From Methanoculleus sp. UBA208 (lineage in GTDB: Archaea > Halobacteriota > Methanomicrobia > Methanomicrobiales > Methanoculleaceae): a DNA stretch of 33,842 bases. Positions 23,855 to 31,525 of this stretch are shown here, piece by piece. Numbering within the stretch: the first letter of the stretch is position 1; each line of letters starts with the position of its first letter. Under the pieces are notes generated by a model, which ran no database searches, was not told the DNA's origin, and worked only from the letters and a program-made list of their open reading frames with translations. Location of the stretch: contig NZ_DAFZ01000079.1 in assembly GCF_002498065.1 (NCBI RefSeq), positions 1-33,842 of the forward strand. Reading direction: 5' to 3'. Both the position numbers and the translations under genes were made by a program.

Positions 23855-24430
23855 ATGACGAAGCAATCAATCGGCCCACGGACTCTTCTCTACCCCCACC
23901 CGGACCTGATCATCGGGACCTACGATTCGGCCGGCCGGCCGGATGCGATGGTCGCCGCATGGGGGGGCATCTGCTCGTCCCGCCCGCCGGCGGTGGCGGT
24001 CTCGGTCCAGAAGGCCCGGCAGACCTACGCGAACTTAATGGAGCAGCGCGAGTTCACGATCAGCATACCCTCGGCGGACTACGTCCGGGAAGCGGACTAC
24101 TTCGGCATCGTCTCCGGCCGGGATACGGACAAGTTCGCCGCGACCAATCTTACACCGGTGAAAGGCGACCTGGTGAACGCTCCGTATGTCGGGGAGTTTC
24201 CGGTCGCCCTCGAGTGCCGGCTCCTCCAGACGGTCGAGATCGGCGTGCACACCCAGTTCATCGGGGAGATCCTGGACGTGAAGGTTGACGAGAGCGTCCT
24301 CGGGGAGGACGGCAAGCCCGATATCGAAAAGATCCGGCCGTTCGCCTACGACTCGATGCGGCAGGAGTACTACGGGTTCGGCGGCGTGCTCGCGAAGGCC
24401 TTCTCTGCGGGGAAGGAACTCAAGCAATAA
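23855..24430 (+). CDS. Flavin reductase-like FMN-binding protein
   Basis: ATG 23855 gives 191 aa; the frame open to 23789 passes through a TATA-like GGTTTATCC (23821-23829), 30 bases before this ATG. The split-barrel flavin fold is clear: YPHPDLIIGTYDSAGRPDAM, then WGGICSSRPPAVAVSVQKAR, LMEQREFTISIPS, and GEFPVALECRLLQTVEIG with HTQFIGEILDV. It resembles flavoredoxin and the flavin-reductase-like proteins common in anaerobic archaea, which bind FMN and shuttle electrons. Its donor is not evident. A T-tract at 24435-24440 and a GGCACC/GGTGCC hairpin at 24450-24477 follow the stop. Confidence 0.9.
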   Translation: MTKQSIGPRTLLYPHPDLIIGTYDSAGRPDAMVAAWGGICSSRPPAVAVSVQKARQTYANLMEQREFTISIPSADYVREADYFGIVSGRDTDKFAATNLTPVKGDLVNAPYVGEFPVALECRLLQTVEIGVHTQFIGEILDVKVDESVLGEDGKPDIEKIRPFAYDSMRQEYYGFGGVLAKAFSAGKELKQ

Positions 24431-24729
24431 CTTCTTTTTCGACTCGAGCGGCACCTCAGGTTCGTCCTGATGGTGCCGGGCGCAGCCGTTCGTTTCGGGC
24501 TTCATAAGGGCCGGTGAAGTGCCATCGGCACCGGAGCGGTGAGTGCCTGCGGCGGGAACTATGTCGCATAATGCAGGGATGTGCAGATACGTGGTGGGAA
24601 CGGCGATTATCGGCAAATGAATCTATATTTACGATCTAACTTCTGAATTCCGCGTTTCAGCGCCGTTGTAATATTCCGTTAATTTATTATAGGGTTACTC
24701 CGGTATAATTGGGAACGGAAGCGGTGCAG
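24431..24729. other. Intergenic region with terminator-like hairpins
   Basis: Right after the T-tract at 24435-24440 there is a two-part hairpin: GGCACC (24450-24455) with GGTGCC (24472-24477), and inside it CAGG (24457-24460) with CCTG (24466-24469). A second one is GTGCC-atc-GGCAC (24519-24531). The right half is AT-rich and holds TTTATTATAGG near 24685, a TATA candidate for the receiver-kinase gene. No gene was seen. Confidence 0.5.
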
Positions 24730-26172
24730 ATGGTTCAGTATTCCGTACTCTACGTAGATGATGAACCAGCCCTTCTCGAAGTCGGTAAGATATTTCTCGA
24801 ACGCTCGGGTATGCTCACCATCGAGACCGTCTCCTCCGCCCAAAAAGCCCTGGACCTGCTCGGGGAGCGGCCCTGCGACGCCGTCATCGCCGACTACCAG
24901 ATGCCCGGCATGGACGGTATCGGACTCTTGAAGGAAGTACGGCAGCGCTTCGGAGATATCCCGTTCATTCTCTTTACCGGGCGCGGCCGCGAGGAGGTTG
25001 TCGTGGAGGCGCTCAACCGCGGTGCGGACGGCTACATCCAGAAAGGAGGCGATTCCCGCTCCCTGTTTGCCGAGCTTGAGCACCGGGTCGTGCGGGCGGT
25101 GGAGCGCCGGCGTGCCATCCAGGCGCTGCGTGACTCCGAGGAGCGTTACCGCGCTCTCTTCGAGGGGGCGAACGATCCGATATTCATCTTCGAGGAGGAC
25201 CGGTTCGTCGACTGCAACTCAAAAGTTCTCGAGACCTTTCAGTGTACCCGGGAGTTCCTTATCGGGAAGACCCCCTGGGAACTCTCCAGCCCCGTTCAGC
25301 CGGACGGTTTCCCGGCGTTTACGAGCGCTATCGAGAAGATGCAGGCGGCATATGCCGGGCAGCCGCAGTTCTTCGAATGGCGGATCTCTACACCGAGCGG
25401 GAAGCGTTACGACGTAGAGATGAGCGCGAGCCGGCTGGACGTGAAAGGCCCGCGCCAGCTCCAGGCCATCGTCCGGGACGTCACCGCACGGAAGCAGACA
25501 GAAGCCGCGCTGATGGCCGCGAACCGGAAGATGCACCTGCTCTCCGGCATCACCCGGCACGACATTCTCAACCAGCTGACTGTCCTTCAGGGCAACCTGG
25601 AGTTCATGAGAGAGCGGATCACCGATCCGGTTCTCCTCGGGTACATGGACCGTCAGGAGCAGGCCATCGGGTTCATCAGCCGCCAGATTGCGTTCACCCA
25701 GGACTATCAGGACCTCGGGGTCCGGACCCCGGATTATCAGGGACTTCGAGAATGCGTGGCACGGGCGGCGGCGGACCTCAATTCCCGGGATCTCGCTCTC
25801 CTTGCCGAAGTCGGGGAGATTGAGATTTACGCCGATCCGATGCTGGAGAAGGCATTCTACAATCTCTTTGAGAATTCGATCAGGTATGCCGGGCCGGCCC
25901 CGACGGTCAGGGTCCGGTGCCAACGCCAGGGGGGGAGCCTTATCATCGCCGTCGAGGACAACGGTTCCGGGGTACCAGCACACGAGAAAGAAAAGATATT
26001 CATACGTGGCTTCGGTAGGAACACCGGTTTCGGTCTCTTTCTCGTCCGGGAGATTCTCTCGACCACCGGACTTGCCATCCGGGAGACCGGGGAGCCCGGG
26101 AAAGGGGCACGGTTCGAGATACTGGTGCCGGAAGGCGGCTGGCGGGTCCGGGATGCCGGTGCCGCCGCCTGA
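24730..26172 (+). CDS. Receiver-PAS-histidine kinase protein
   Basis: From ATG 24730 the protein has 480 aa; TTG 24709 and GTG 24724 are alternative starts. Domains in order: a receiver (residues 1-120; acidic pair D10-D11, phospho-acceptor D55 in IADYQMPGMDG, Lys in GYIQKGGD), a PAS domain from about 140 (SEERYRALFEGANDPIFIFE) ending DVTARKQTEAAL, an H-box GITRHDILNQLTVLQGNLEF with the His near 280, and an HATPase domain with ENSIRYAG, EDNGSGVP and NTGFGLFLV. A receiver at the N terminus of a kinase is common in methanogens and suggests input from another kinase; no membrane segment is seen, so it is cytoplasmic. Confidence 0.93.
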   Translation: MVQYSVLYVDDEPALLEVGKIFLERSGMLTIETVSSAQKALDLLGERPCDAVIADYQMPGMDGIGLLKEVRQRFGDIPFILFTGRGREEVVVEALNRGADGYIQKGGDSRSLFAELEHRVVRAVERRRAIQALRDSEERYRALFEGANDPIFIFEEDRFVDCNSKVLETFQCTREFLIGKTPWELSSPVQPDGFPAFTSAIEKMQAAYAGQPQFFEWRISTPSGKRYDVEMSASRLDVKGPRQLQAIVRDVTARKQTEAALMAANRKMHLLSGITRHDILNQLTVLQGNLEFMRERITDPVLLGYMDRQEQAIGFISRQIAFTQDYQDLGVRTPDYQGLRECVARAAADLNSRDLALLAEVGEIEIYADPMLEKAFYNLFENSIRYAGPAPTVRVRCQRQGGSLIIAVEDNGSGVPAHEKEKIFIRGFGRNTGFGLFLVREILSTTGLAIRETGEPGKGARFEILVPEGGWRVRDAGAAA

Positions 26173-26175
26173 TTC

Positions 26176-26340
26176 TCACCGCCGCCGGTCCCGTTTCGCC
26201 TCGACCCACCGCTTTCTCTTCCCGCACCGTTCGCACCGCTGCTCCCACTCGATGACATTCGAGGAGTATTCGTCGTATCCCCGCTTCCTGCCCCACCGGT
26301 GGAGCCCGATTCTGCAGAGGATCTGTCCGATGGCCGTCAT
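26176..26340 (-). CDS. Small zinc-ribbon-like protein (DUF1660-like)
   Basis: ATG 26340 gives 54 aa: a Cys and His in ILCRIGLHRW, then CERCGKRKRW, a C-x6-H plus C-x2-C arrangement that could hold one zinc ion, and a basic tail (WVEAKRDRRR). It resembles the tiny DUF1660-type proteins. The start could instead be 26397, but the first 19 residues of that version look unlike the family. No strong ribosome site. The stop is four bases from the end of the kinase gene on the other strand. No function can be assigned; a nucleic-acid-binding role is possible. Confidence 0.6.
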   Translation of the reverse strand: MTAIGQILCRIGLHRWGRKRGYDEYSSNVIEWEQRCERCGKRKRWVEAKRDRRR

Positions 26341-26406
26341 GGGTGTCTGCAAGTAATCTTCTTCCGGCTGAATGAATGTTGCCCCGGGGGAGGGCACAGG
26401 ATTTTT

Positions 26407-27525
26407 TTACGGTATAATCTCGCAGCTGTTGTACTTCTGGTGGGCGAAATCCTCCATCCGGACTCTCCCGTCGCGGATGAGGCCCCGGATCTCGGGGAGC
26501 GCCGCCGAGAGTGCCGAATGGAGGTTCCTGACCGTCCCGCAGACAGCCCGCCGGCCTTCCTCCGGCCAGGGGCGTGTGATATTTGAATAAAGACATCGGC
26601 CGCCGCAGAAGTCGAGAAGGCCGCATTCCGTGCAGGGGCTTCCCACGGTCGTCACCGGAAGGCGGAGGGGATCGGCGGTGGCGATGTGCCCGGCGTAGTA
26701 GTCCTTCATCCCGACCATGATCGGGCAGGGGGCGATATGCCCGTCGGTCATGATGCTGTAGTTCGCGTGGCCGCACCCGCACCGGAGCATGCTTGGCCGC
26801 AATAGGAGCATGTCCTCCACCGGGTCGATGAAGGGATACCACCGGAGCACCCTTCCTTTTTTGCGCATCGTCTCGACCCAGAACGCGACGAGCGATCGGA
26901 TGCCGGGGTTGTAGTTCTCCTCCACCCACGCGGCGTAGTCCCGCAGGTGGTAGTCGTTCCAGAAGTTCGCGTCCATCTGCCAGTGGACGGCTGGAAAGGA
27001 GAACAAGTCGTTCTCCGTGAGGTAGCGGACGGCCTCTGCGATATCGGTGTCTTCGGTCACGGTCATCCGGGCGATCAGTTCGCCGGAAAATCCGCCCGCC
27101 ATGAGGCCCTTAAGGTTCCTCATGATCCGCTCAAACGTCCCCTCCCCGCGGTGAGCATCGGTGAGTCCCTCGGGCCCGTCAATCGAGACCAGGATCGTGT
27201 CGAACCGGTTTGCGGTTCCGGGCTCGAGACGGTCGAGAAGCGTGCCGTTGGTGTGCAGGATCAGCGCCGATACCGGGGCGTCGCGGGCGATCTCGCGGAC
27301 GAGGTCGGCGGCGAGCAGGGGCTCCCCGCCGTAGAAGGTCAGCACGGCGTCGGGGTCTTTCGCGAGGAACCGGTAGAGGTCGGCGAGATCGATATCGAGG
27401 TCGATCGGAAGGTCTTCGTCGACGGCGATCCCGGGCAGCTCCGGGGAGTCGACGGTGAACGCCTTGCCGCGGCAGTAGGTGCAGCAGAGGTTGCAGTTGT
27501 CGGTCAGGATGAGGTGGTAGTACAC
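26407..27525 (-). CDS. Radical SAM/SPASM peptide-modifying-type enzyme
   Basis: GTG 27525 starts MYYHLILTDNCNLCCTYC, the usual start for archaeal enzymes of this kind; the frame is open back to TTG 27627, but that part runs into hicA. With this start the protein has 372 aa and the radical SAM cysteines are C11, C15 and C18. FYGGEPLL is the glycine-rich motif. The C-terminal SPASM region has a CGCGHANYSIM part, APCPIM, and CTECGLLDFCGGRC for auxiliary clusters. I believe it belongs to the AF0577-like group of putative peptide-modifying enzymes. The last residues, HQKYNSCEIIP, look like a conserved peptide tail with a Cys. No precursor peptide gene is recognised nearby. Confidence 0.88.
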   Translation of the reverse strand: MYYHLILTDNCNLCCTYCRGKAFTVDSPELPGIAVDEDLPIDLDIDLADLYRFLAKDPDAVLTFYGGEPLLAADLVREIARDAPVSALILHTNGTLLDRLEPGTANRFDTILVSIDGPEGLTDAHRGEGTFERIMRNLKGLMAGGFSGELIARMTVTEDTDIAEAVRYLTENDLFSFPAVHWQMDANFWNDYHLRDYAAWVEENYNPGIRSLVAFWVETMRKKGRVLRWYPFIDPVEDMLLLRPSMLRCGCGHANYSIMTDGHIAPCPIMVGMKDYYAGHIATADPLRLPVTTVGSPCTECGLLDFCGGRCLYSNITRPWPEEGRRAVCGTVRNLHSALSAALPEIRGLIRDGRVRMEDFAHQKYNSCEIIP

Positions 27526-27616
27526 TGAAGGTCTCTTACCATTTGGAGGGCGGGCGGGAAAAAGGTGAGGATACGGGACTTTCAAATCTTCTCCGGGCGA
27601 CTCCTGTGATAGACCT

Positions 27617-27781
27617 TTACAGATCAAGGAACTCTTCTTTTGTAAGGCGTGTGCTCCCGTCGTCCCCGATTTTATAGAGAGCTACGTGGCTCCCCTTTCC
27701 CCGGTGAGGAGCGTAGCCGAACCCGATTGCCTTCAACTTCTTTATGATGTCATCGGAAGAGATCTAAGGCAGCTTCGTCAT
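27617..27781 (-). pseudogene. hicA: Broken hicA toxin gene
   Basis: The frame begins at ATG 27781, overlapping the hicB stop (ATGA), and reads MTKLP, then an amber TAG, then ISSDDIIKKLKAIGFGY, APHRGKGSHVALYKIGDDG, STR and LTKEEFLDL before TAA. This is a HicA mRNA interferase: the GSH motif with the catalytic His is kept and the C-terminal LTKEEFLDL is typical. The block that normally lies between them (the second strand and RGTLxxILKxAG) is missing, leaving 54 codons instead of about 70-80. A stop at codon 6 plus an internal deletion should prevent toxin formation. Confidence 0.8.
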
Positions 27782-28023
27782 GCCTCGACCTCAATGACCG
27801 AGGTGAACTTGTGCCGAGATGTCAGGATGGGCTCAATGTCCTGCAGCATCCCGAGTTCTCGTGCATTATCGAGGTAGAGTTCGATCGCTTCACGGATGTT
27901 ATCCAGCGCTTCTTCCGGAGTATCGCCGCAACTGGCAACCTCGAGTTCCTGGCACTTTGAAACATAGGTCCCCTCTTCCTCCCAGATAAGAATGGTCAGC
28001 CGCACCTTTGTCAATGATATCAC
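27778..28023 (-). CDS. hicB: HicB-family antitoxin
   Basis: The 81-aa protein has the HicB partial RNase H-like fold: VRLTILIWEEEGTYVSKCQE, LEVASCGDTPEEALDNIREA and IELYLDN, the standard UPF0150/HicB pattern. No C-terminal DNA-binding domain is obvious (tail ILTSRHKFTSVIEVEA). The order hicB then hicA with a 4-base overlap is the reverse of the common hicAB order but is known in archaea. GTG 28023 and TTG 28014 (GGTGAT before it) are both possible starts. The minus-strand ATATTGTAAC at 28051-28060 is a TATA candidate. The toxin partner is broken, so it may act on other HicA proteins in the cell. Confidence 0.88.
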   Translation of the reverse strand: MISLTKVRLTILIWEEEGTYVSKCQELEVASCGDTPEEALDNIREAIELYLDNARELGMLQDIEPILTSRHKFTSVIEVEA

Positions 28024-28151
28024 CTTCGACCATTAACAGTTCATTCACCCGTTACAATATTCTTCTCACCGGGGATCGGGCGGTGATCGGATTGAGAGCG
28101 GGTCATACCTTCAGACTGTCCATAAGGGTTAGGAGTTTGTATGCCTGTTCG

Positions 28152-28211
28152 TCGCTTCAGGCGCAAAACAGAATACCCTGCAGGAGCAACCGACCCGTAT
28201 GCCTGAAGCGA
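28152..28211 (+). promoter_or_regulatory. Inverted repeat enclosing the cupin start codon
   Basis: TCGCTTCAGGC (28152-28162) and GCCTGAAGCGA (28201-28211) are perfectly complementary over 11 bp. The right arm begins at the G of the cupin ATG, and the 38-base loop contains the GGAG ribosome site. In RNA this stem would bury the start codon. Confidence 0.55.
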
Positions 28212-28534
28212 AGAAAGAGAATCTCACCGAACAGGTCATCGATCCCCGCGATCTCGTTGCCTACCAGCAGGGCTCGATCGTCAGCAGAATGCTCGTCTAC
28301 GAAAAGTCCGGCACCATCACGGTCTTCGCCTTCGATGCGGCCGAAGGCCTCTCAGAGCACACCGCACCCTACGATGCCGTGCTCCAGGTCATCGACGGGG
28401 AGGCCCTCGTCACCATCGCGGGTATGGAGTATCCCCTGAAGGTGGGCGACCTGATCATCATGCCGGCACAAAAACCCCATGCGGTCCACGCCGTAACCCG
28501 CTTCAAGATGATGCTGACGATGATCCACGCCTGA
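28199..28534 (+). CDS. Small cupin-domain protein
   Basis: The 111-aa protein is a single cupin barrel: QQGSIVSRMLVYEKSGTITV, LSEHTAPYDAVLQVIDGEAL and LKVGDLIIMPAQKPHAVHAV. The first motif has the His of the metal site (SEHTAPYDA), and the second motif has PHAVHAV, so a metal-binding pocket is likely. Small cupins of this kind are widespread in methanogens and have no fixed function. GGAG lies 14 bases before the ATG, within the loop of an inverted repeat that could hide the start. It is not obviously in an operon; the ATPase gene follows after 230 bases with its own promoter. Confidence 0.9.
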   Translation: MPEAKKENLTEQVIDPRDLVAYQQGSIVSRMLVYEKSGTITVFAFDAAEGLSEHTAPYDAVLQVIDGEALVTIAGMEYPLKVGDLIIMPAQKPHAVHAVTRFKMMLTMIHA

Positions 28535-28571
28535 TCCGCCAAGACGGTTCTCCATGAGTCATGCCTGCAGG

Positions 28572-28620
28572 TTTTTATATGCGGGCGACCGATCCCTCTC
28601 CCGGCATACCCGGGAGATCG
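28572..28620 (+). promoter_or_regulatory. TATA box and hairpin upstream of the cation ATPase
   Basis: TTTTTATAT at 28572-28580 is a strong TATA box 185 bases before the ATPase ATG, implying an untranslated leader of roughly 160 bases. A tight stem follows: CTCCCGG (28598-28604), loop CATAC, CCGGGAG (28610-28616), extended by CGAT/ATCG across a 4-base bulge. This could be a leader structure or a DNA site at the transcription start. Confidence 0.5.
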
Positions 28621-28765
28621 GTGTTGAAGGCATTCCAGGCCTCGCCGAGCGGAAAGACTTCACCGTCCGGTCGATTCACCGCTAATACGGATCGTTCGAC
28701 ATGGTCGGTGCACCTCTTCTTCCGGGGCACCTGCATCCTGCAACGTAGACCCGTGAGATGATCGT

Positions 28766-31525
28766 ATGGACGCATCCCTCTCCCCCGAAGAGTCCCGGAC
28801 GACGGCATGGCACGCCCTTCCGGCGGACGAAGTAGCCGGACGGCTCGCATCGGCTGACGGGGGCCTCACGGATGAGGAGGTCGCCCGGCGGCGTGAGGTC
28901 TTCGGGGAGAACACCCTCCCGCAGAAGCGGCCTCCGACAGTGCTTGAGATCTTCCTCCGCCAGTTCACGAGCCCGCTCATCTACGTGCTCCTTGCAGCAG
29001 GGATCATCTCCGTCCTCTTCGTCGATCTCACCGACGCGGCCTTCATCTTCATCGTCATCCTGGTGAACGCCGTCGTCGGGACGTTCCAGGAGGTGAAGGC
29101 GGAGAGGAGCGCAACGGCGCTGCAGCAGATGCTCAAGATCCGTGCACGGGTGAGGCGGGGCGGCCGCGAGGCGACCGTACCGGCAGAGGATCTTGTTCCC
29201 GGCGACCGTGTCGTCCTGGAGTCGGGCGAGCGCGTCCCCGCCGATGTCCGCGTCATCAGGGCGCGGTCGCTCACCGTCGACGAGTCCCTCCTGACCGGCG
29301 AGTCCCACGCGGTCGGGAAGAACGCCGATCCCGTGGATGTGTCCCTGCCTCTCGGCGACCGCCAGAGTATGCTTTACGCCGGCAGCACCGTCATGACCGG
29401 TCGGAGCATGGGAGTTGTGGTCGCGACCGGCCAGAACACCGAGATCGGGCAGATCGCCGAGACGGTCACGGCGTCGGAGGCGGGCAAACCTCCGCTCGTC
29501 ATCCGCATGGAAGACTTCTCCAAAAAGATCAGCATCGCCGTCCTTGCCGCCACCGGAGTGCTTGCGATCATCGTCCTCGGCCAGGGTGTGCCCCCCATCG
29601 AGGTCTTCTTCCTCGCCGTCGCCCTCGCAGTCTCGGCGATCCCCGAGGGCCTGCCGATCGCCCTGACCGTCACGCTCTCGATTGCAGCGTCACGGATGGC
29701 CGGGCGGAACGTCATCGTCCGGGTCCTTGCGGCCGTGGAGAGCCTCGGGAGCTGCACGCTGATCGCGAGCGACAAGACCGGCACCCTCACGGTGAACCAG
29801 CAGACCGCCCGGGCGATCGTCCTGCCGACGGGCGAAGCGTTCTCCGTTACGGGGGCCGGGTACGCGGGCGAGGGAGAGGTTCTCGACGGGAGCGGCACCA
29901 CGGTCGCCGGCCCCGTCCGTGACCGGGTAGAAAGCCTTGCCCGGGCCGCGACGATCAGCAACGAGGCCGCCCTGGAGCGGAACGACGGGGGTGACTGGAC
30001 GCACCGGGGCGACGCGATCGACGTGGCGTTCCTCGCGCTCACCTACAAGCTGGGGCTCGATCCCGCCGGTATCCGCGAGAACGCGCCCGCCGTCGCCGAA
30101 ATCCCGTTCGAGTCCGAGCGCCGGTATGCCGCCGTCTGGTACCGGGAGGGCGAGGAGACCCTGGTGGCGGTCAAGGGGGCCGTCGAGACCGTTCTCCCGT
30201 TTTGCCGGACGATGGCCGCAGCAGGGCAGGAAGGGGGCGTGCCCCTCGACCCGGACCGGGTGCAGGAGGACCTCGACAGCCTCACCTCCCGGGGGTACCG
30301 GGTGCTTGCCGTGGCAGAGGGTCGGGCGGAGGAACCGATCTCGACGGAGACCCCGGAGTTGCCTCCCCTCAAACTCCTCGGCCTGATCGGGTTCATCGAC
30401 CCGATCCGGCCCGACGTGCCCGATGCCGTGCGGCGGTGCCGCGACGCCGGGGTCGACGTGGTGATGGTGACGGGGGATCACCCCGCAACGGCTTTTGCCA
30501 TCGCGCGGGAACTCAAGATCACGGACTCCCCCGACAGGGTCGTCACCGGCGCGGAACTGGGCGATGAAGAGATCCCGACGTTCACGGAGTTCATCGACCG
30601 GGTGCAGGGCGCCCGGGTCTTCGCCCGGGTGACGCCGCTGCAGAAACTCCGGATCGTCGAGGCATACCGGGAGAGCGGGGCGTACGTCGCGGTCACCGGG
30701 GACGGGGTCAACGACGCGCCGGCGCTCCGGAGCGCGAACATCGGGGTCGCGATGGGCTCCGGGACCGACGTCGCCAAGGATACGGCGTCGCTGATCGTCA
30801 CCGACGACGACTTCGCCTCGATCGTCGCCGGGATCGAGGAGGGTCGGTATGCCTACGAAAACGTCCGCAAAGTCGTCTACCTCCTGATCTCGACCGGGTT
30901 TGCGGAAGTCCTCCTCTTCCTGCTCGCACTCCTCATAGGCCTGCCGCTGCCTCTCCTCGCGGTCCAGCTCCTCTGGCTGAACCTGGTGACGAACGGCATC
31001 CAGGACGTGGCGCTGGCGTTCGAGGGCGGAGACCCCCGTGTCATGAACCGGCCGCCGCGAAGGCCTGAGGAGGGGATCTTCAACCGGCTGATGATAGAGG
31101 AGACGGTGATCTCGGGCGCGGTCATCGCGGTGGTTGCGCTCGGAACCTGGTACTGGCTCCTTGGAAACGGGTGGGACGAGTTCGCGGCCCGGAACCTCCT
31201 CGTCCTGCTGGTGGTGCTCTTCGAGAACTTCCATGTCTTCAACTGCCGGTCGGAGTACCTCTCCGCGTTCCGCGTCCCCATCAGCCGCAACTACCTCCTG
31301 GTCGCCGGCGTCATTGCCGCGCAGGGCGTGCATCAACTCGCGCTCTACGTCCCCTTCTTCCAGGACGTCCTCCAGCTGCAGCCCGTCTCCCTGGTCGAGT
31401 GGCTCTCGCTGCTCGCCCTCGCCTCCTCGGTCGTGATCGTGATGGAGATCTTCAAGGGGGTCCGGAAGCACCGCCCTCCCGGTCACCGGACCGGGACCGG
31501 GGGCGGGGAGGCCTCCCACCGGTAG
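28766..31525 (+). CDS. P-type cation-transporting ATPase (P2-like)
   Basis: The 919-aa protein has the full P2 ATPase set: an N-terminal cation-ATPase domain (LTDEEVARRREVFGENTLPQ), the actuator TGES near residue 176, the TM4 site AVSAIPEGLPIALTVTLS, phosphorylation Asp 336 in DKTGTLT, the hinge TGDGVNDAPALRSANIGVAM near 645, and about ten membrane helices. The PEGL motif is as in Ca2+ pumps, but TM6 reads LNLVTNGIQDVALAFE, with Asn where SERCA has its calcium-binding Asp. The exported ion (Ca2+, Na+, H+ or other) is therefore open. The gene end overlaps the convergent beta-propeller gene by 43 bases. Upstream is a long leader with a hairpin. Confidence 0.94.
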   Translation: MDASLSPEESRTTAWHALPADEVAGRLASADGGLTDEEVARRREVFGENTLPQKRPPTVLEIFLRQFTSPLIYVLLAAGIISVLFVDLTDAAFIFIVILVNAVVGTFQEVKAERSATALQQMLKIRARVRRGGREATVPAEDLVPGDRVVLESGERVPADVRVIRARSLTVDESLLTGESHAVGKNADPVDVSLPLGDRQSMLYAGSTVMTGRSMGVVVATGQNTEIGQIAETVTASEAGKPPLVIRMEDFSKKISIAVLAATGVLAIIVLGQGVPPIEVFFLAVALAVSAIPEGLPIALTVTLSIAASRMAGRNVIVRVLAAVESLGSCTLIASDKTGTLTVNQQTARAIVLPTGEAFSVTGAGYAGEGEVLDGSGTTVAGPVRDRVESLARAATISNEAALERNDGGDWTHRGDAIDVAFLALTYKLGLDPAGIRENAPAVAEIPFESERRYAAVWYREGEETLVAVKGAVETVLPFCRTMAAAGQEGGVPLDPDRVQEDLDSLTSRGYRVLAVAEGRAEEPISTETPELPPLKLLGLIGFIDPIRPDVPDAVRRCRDAGVDVVMVTGDHPATAFAIARELKITDSPDRVVTGAELGDEEIPTFTEFIDRVQGARVFARVTPLQKLRIVEAYRESGAYVAVTGDGVNDAPALRSANIGVAMGSGTDVAKDTASLIVTDDDFASIVAGIEEGRYAYENVRKVVYLLISTGFAEVLLFLLALLIGLPLPLLAVQLLWLNLVTNGIQDVALAFEGGDPRVMNRPPRRPEEGIFNRLMIEETVISGAVIAVVALGTWYWLLGNGWDEFAARNLLVLLVVLFENFHVFNCRSEYLSAFRVPISRNYLLVAGVIAAQGVHQLALYVPFFQDVLQLQPVSLVEWLSLLALASSVVIVMEIFKGVRKHRPPGHRTGTGGGEASHR

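Noticed and set aside
27764..27766. UAG in hicA read as pyrrolysine
   Set aside because: No pyl genes are seen, the codon is at position 6 of a toxin that also has an internal deletion, so simple decay is more likely.
28561..28761. 66-codon ORF in the ATPase leader
   Set aside because: It starts before the TATA box that should drive the region and has random composition.
29690..31519. 609-codon minus-strand ORF opposite the P-type ATPase
   Set aside because: Shadow frame with no family marks; the ATPase is complete.
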